64,000 bases of DNA, taken from positions 1,762,501 through 1,826,500 of the forward strand of contig NZ_CP050700.1 of the NCBI RefSeq assembly GCF_010646885.2, read 5' to 3'. The translations under genes and the position numbers were made by a program. Every line of letters begins with the position of its first letter. Positions within the stretch are counted from its first letter, which is position 1. Shown one piece after another: positions 60,994 through 64,000 of this stretch. The DNA is from Desulfopila sp. IMCC35008. GTDB taxonomy: Bacteria > Desulfobacterota > Desulfobulbia > Desulfobulbales > Desulfocapsaceae. The notes below the pieces were generated by a model, which saw only the letters and a program-made list of their open reading frames with translations, was not told the DNA's origin and searched no databases.

Positions 60994-63201
60994 ATGGAGT
61001 TACTGGCCCCGGCAGGCAATGCCGAAAATTTTTTTACCGCACTAGAAGCCGGTGCTGACGCCGTTTATGTCGGTGCGCCTGGTTTTAATGCCCGGAACCT
61101 GGCGAAAGATATACGGCTTGATGAGATAGCGGCAATGATACGTTATTGCAGATCTGTCAATAAGAAGATCTATATTGCCGCCAACAGTCTTCTGCTCGAA
61201 CATGATCTACCCAATGTGCTGGAGACACTTGGTGTTCTGGAGCAGCTGCAACCTGATGCGCTGATCGTCCAGGACCTGGGCATCATAAACCTGCTTCGCA
61301 ACTATTTCCCACAACTAAAATATCATGCCTCGACCCTGATGGGCGCGCATAACCTCATGGCTGTGGATTATTATGCGGGATTGGGCTGTGAGAGGATTGT
61401 TCTTGCCAGGGAGTTAACCTTGGAGGAAATTCACCACATTGGCTCCAAAATCGATGTCGAACTTGAGGTTTTCGTTCATGGTGCCATGTGCTTTTCCTAT
61501 TCGGGTCTCTGTTTGTTTTCATCATACCTTGGTGGTAAGAGCAGTATGCGCGGACGTTGCGTCCAGCCATGCAGACGATCCTATTCCCAGAAAAAGCAAG
61601 GGAAGCAGGCAAGTCCTCAGAAAAAAGGACATTACCTGTTTTCCATGAGCGATCTGGAGGGGCTTGAGGTCGTCAGGGACCTGCGGGATATAGGCATTTC
61701 TTCGCTTAAAATTGAAGGTAGGTTGCGCTCAGCCAACTATGTTGAGAACGTGGTGCGCGCCTATCGCCTGGTTATTGATGCCGGAGACGATGAGTTTGAT
61801 ACGGCAATTGAGGAGGCCAAAGTACATCTTGCGGCGGCGATGGCGAGGAAGGCTTCTTCCGGGTATTTTCTGTCACCGCAACCGGAGCATGCCATCAGTC
61901 CCTATCATTCCGGCAATATGGGGCTGCATCTGGGGAGGGCAAAACGTGCTGGGAATTTTCTGAAACTGAAGTTGAAAGAACCTCTTGTGGTGGGTGATCG
62001 TCTTCGATTTCATCCAGAGCCCTCGGGTGAACGTGTCGCTGTGACCTTAAAGGAAATGCGTGTCAGGGGAGATGAACAAAATAATGCAAAGAATGATGAA
62101 ACGGTAACCCTGCCGATCCCTGAAAAATTGACCGATTCGTTCGAGCATGTAGATATTTACAAGGTTGATACGGCTCATAGAGATGGTGGCACGAAGGGCT
62201 TGCCAACAGCGCCTTTTAAAGCTGAGATTATTACTCTTCGGAAACAGCTCCAGCGGGACCAGGTTGATATCAGGAGAAGAGTATGGGAAACTGCTCATGC
62301 TGAGGAGTTACAAGGCAGCACTATCCTGAAAGGCACGAAACAGGGAAAGCAGAGACCGGGTACGAAAAGGAGCAGAGGATCTAAACTTCCACTGGAGTGG
62401 TGGCTCCGGGTCGACTCGGTGCGAACCCTGCAGACCAAAATGGAGCTGACTCCTGACCGATTCCTTATTGAGATGGATCGCTATAATGTTCAGCAGGCCG
62501 GTCAGTTAAAGAAAATGCTGGGTAAAAGGATGCGTTCTGTCATCTGGGCCTTGCCGACTGTTATCAGTGATCGGGGAATCGCCAAGTATCAAAAACAGAT
62601 CCGGACCTTACTGAGGGCTGGTTTTCGTTCATTTCAGATAGGGCACTTGAGTCAGGTTTTCTTTTTTGGCGGTGAACGGGTGTTTCTTAGTGGTGATTAT
62701 AGCCTGAACCTCATAAATAATCAGGCTTTGTTAACGGTTGCCGAAGCTGGTCTGGAAAACGCGCAATTGTCAATTGAGGCGGATAAGGAAAGCCTTCGAC
62801 AAGCATTGCTCGGTTACAAGCAGCTTCATGTACCAGCTGCTTCAAGGGGTGGTGGAAAACGGAACATGCGGTTGGGATTGACCGTGTATGGTGCACCACC
62901 ACTCTTCACATCAAGAATCGATGCTTCTTTCTTCCAGCATGAAAAACCAATTGTGAGCCCGAAGCAGGAGAATTTCGTAATCAGCAAGGGAGATGGTGTT
63001 ACCCTGACCCGTCCGCTTCGGCCGTTTTCATTGTTGCCGTATCTGGACGAACTAAAACGGCTGGGGCTTGATTATGTGATCATTGATACCACCGGTGGCA
63101 GGAGCACCAAAAAAGATTTCCAGGAAATAAGCGACCGGCTTTCAGGAGTTGCCCGACTCCCTAAACTGCCGACCTTTAACTACCTTGGAAAACTGGAATA
63201 G
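60994..63201 (+). CDS. U32 family peptidase / RlhA-like RNA hydroxylation protein
   Basis: A 735-aa protein, longer than single-domain U32 proteins. N-terminal motif ELLAPAGNAENFFTALEAGA, then VFVHGAMCFSYSGLCLFSSY, RGRCVQPCRRSYS with Cys ligands, and SMSDLEGLEVVRDLRDIGIS, IEGRLRSANYV. The C-terminal part is of the DUF3656 type. Members of this class (RlhA, TrhP) hydroxylate RNA bases using prephenate-derived cofactor rather than acting as proteases. Start 6 bp after pyrR. Confidence 0.88.
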   Translation: MELLAPAGNAENFFTALEAGADAVYVGAPGFNARNLAKDIRLDEIAAMIRYCRSVNKKIYIAANSLLLEHDLPNVLETLGVLEQLQPDALIVQDLGIINLLRNYFPQLKYHASTLMGAHNLMAVDYYAGLGCERIVLARELTLEEIHHIGSKIDVELEVFVHGAMCFSYSGLCLFSSYLGGKSSMRGRCVQPCRRSYSQKKQGKQASPQKKGHYLFSMSDLEGLEVVRDLRDIGISSLKIEGRLRSANYVENVVRAYRLVIDAGDDEFDTAIEEAKVHLAAAMARKASSGYFLSPQPEHAISPYHSGNMGLHLGRAKRAGNFLKLKLKEPLVVGDRLRFHPEPSGERVAVTLKEMRVRGDEQNNAKNDETVTLPIPEKLTDSFEHVDIYKVDTAHRDGGTKGLPTAPFKAEIITLRKQLQRDQVDIRRRVWETAHAEELQGSTILKGTKQGKQRPGTKRSRGSKLPLEWWLRVDSVRTLQTKMELTPDRFLIEMDRYNVQQAGQLKKMLGKRMRSVIWALPTVISDRGIAKYQKQIRTLLRAGFRSFQIGHLSQVFFFGGERVFLSGDYSLNLINNQALLTVAEAGLENAQLSIEADKESLRQALLGYKQLHVPAASRGGGKRNMRLGLTVYGAPPLFTSRIDASFFQHEKPIVSPKQENFVISKGDGVTLTRPLRPFSLLPYLDELKRLGLDYVIIDTTGGRSTKKDFQEISDRLSGVARLPKLPTFNYLGKLE

Positions 63202-63203
63202 GG

Positions 63204-63956
63204 TTAATTTGTTTTCTTACCTCGACCTTCGTCCACCTGTCGCATACCTTCCATCAGCAGTTTCATAAAAAAGCCGATTTCCGGAATTTCGAAATCTTCC
63301 GGTGGAATGCCAGGGGTGAACCGAAACCGGCCGGTACTCTCCTTTAATACCTGATAAAATGCGGAGTCGCCTACATAATCGTTGTACTTGGCTTTTATCA
63401 GGGACCCCTGCCTGAACGAGAATCGGGCTGTTCCTTTCGAGAGCTCGGTGATGGTCAGGATGCCGGTCTTGGTATTGGCGTTCAGTGTCTGGAACAGTGC
63501 CTCCGGAGGTATTTCCGCAAGATTTCCTATCATTCCGGATGAGAGATCCTCGGCCCTGATCTGGTTGGAAATTTTTAGTCGTTCGGCCATAAGCCTTGAG
63601 AAAAAGAGCTGGATGGCCGGAAAACGGTCGAGGATTTTCTTGAAATTTCTCTGGTCGATGAAAAGTATGGAAGTCGGTTCAACAACCTGGATCGTCGCAT
63701 TAACGGAGTCGTTGCAGATAAGGCTCATCTCTCCGAAGACATCGCCTTTTCCCAGGCTGGATATGATAAGTCCTGCATCATTGAGGACATTGACCATGCC
63801 TGAGACAACAATGTAAAAATGACCGCCGGGGTCTCCCTTGCGAATAACAATATCGCCTTTTTGGTACTTTACCAGTTGGAAGAAGCTGATAACCGTATCG
63901 AAGTTTTTTTCGTCAATATACTTGAAAAAGGCAAAGTCGCTCAGCATGTGTACCAT
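63204..63956 (-). CDS. Cyclic-nucleotide-binding domain protein with DUF4388-type C-terminus
   Basis: At least 250 aa. Residues about 10-125 form a cNMP-binding domain (KYQKGDIVIRKGDPGGHFYI, VFGEMSLI) but a helix-turn-helix is not seen, so it is not a Crp-type activator. The C-terminal half (ALFQTLNANTKTGILTITEL, FSFRQGSLIKAKYNDYVGDS) matches DUF4388/PATAN-type domains found in deltaproteobacterial signalling proteins. The frame stays open to the right edge of the window, so the true start may lie beyond 63956. Convergent with the U32 gene, 2 bp apart. Confidence 0.85.
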   Translation of the reverse strand: MVHMLSDFAFFKYIDEKNFDTVISFFQLVKYQKGDIVIRKGDPGGHFYIVVSGMVNVLNDAGLIISSLGKGDVFGEMSLICNDSVNATIQVVEPTSILFIDQRNFKKILDRFPAIQLFFSRLMAERLKISNQIRAEDLSSGMIGNLAEIPPEALFQTLNANTKTGILTITELSKGTARFSFRQGSLIKAKYNDYVGDSAFYQVLKESTGRFRFTPGIPPEDFEIPEIGFFMKLLMEGMRQVDEGRGKKTN

Positions 63957-64000
63957 CGAACCGATTTCGTTTGATAACTGTTGGTCCGAGCCTGTAAACT

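Overview
The window looks like the chromosome of an anaerobic, Gram-negative deltaproteobacterium of the Desulfobulbales (Desulfobacterota) type. This is an inference from gene content: tungsten-type aldehyde:ferredoxin oxidoreductase with its MoeA-like partners, SelA, a ThiC-like enzyme behind a cobalamin riboswitch, lipid A/Kdo synthesis (WaaA), type IV pilus retraction (PilT), c-di-GMP proteins, and a partial 16S rRNA gene at the left edge. No species can be named from the window alone.

Layout. 1-1158: 5' part of a 16S gene on the minus strand with two tandem rrn promoters. 1159-8368: selA, a TPR protein, a LOG-family protein, pilT, and the 3' half of comEC. 8367-29996: an AT-rich integrative element of about 21.6 kb that splits comEC in the codons for its conserved ILA-ISGMH segment. 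29996-41000: the 5' half of comEC, waaA, rsmE, a small exported protein, uvrC, a cobalamin riboswitch with a bzaF/thiC-like gene, an ABC ATPase, acylphosphatase and a GGDEF-PilZ protein. 41234-47048: a minus-strand operon for a tungsten/molybdenum oxidoreductase (unknown protein, MoeA, MoeA-PBP fusion, AOR, MoaD-like). 47448-63956: gpmI, darP, an NlpC/P60 lipoprotein, a gamma-glutamylcyclotransferase-like protein, a hydroxyacid dehydrogenase, a SIMPL protein, small membrane and PilZ proteins, creBC with divergent creD, folE2, an S4 protein, a purH(IMPCH)-purN-pyrR-U32 run and a cyclic-nucleotide-binding protein.

The element is the main point of interest. It encodes a 614-626 aa large serine recombinase beside one end, and the two junctions recombine in silico to a 50-bp attP with 24-bp inverted arms (19/24 match) and an intact comEC attB. 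Inside are a 1088-aa primase-helicase, a ribbon-helix-helix protein, a clamp-loader-like AAA+ protein plus two decayed relics of it, a small resolvase, an ApeA-like HEPN protein with an RX4H motif (probable anti-phage abortive infection), a protein with a T5orf172 (GIY-YIG-like) domain, two exported cargo proteins and several unknowns. No capsid, tail, terminase or conjugation gene is visible, so it resembles a replication-competent satellite or defence island rather than a complete phage or ICE. An IS21-family element (23473-26834, 5-bp GAAGG duplication) has landed in one of its genes; that gene can be rebuilt in frame across the insertion.

Because pilT and comEC lie together, the element sits in a DNA-uptake locus and currently inactivates ComEC; precise excision would restore it.
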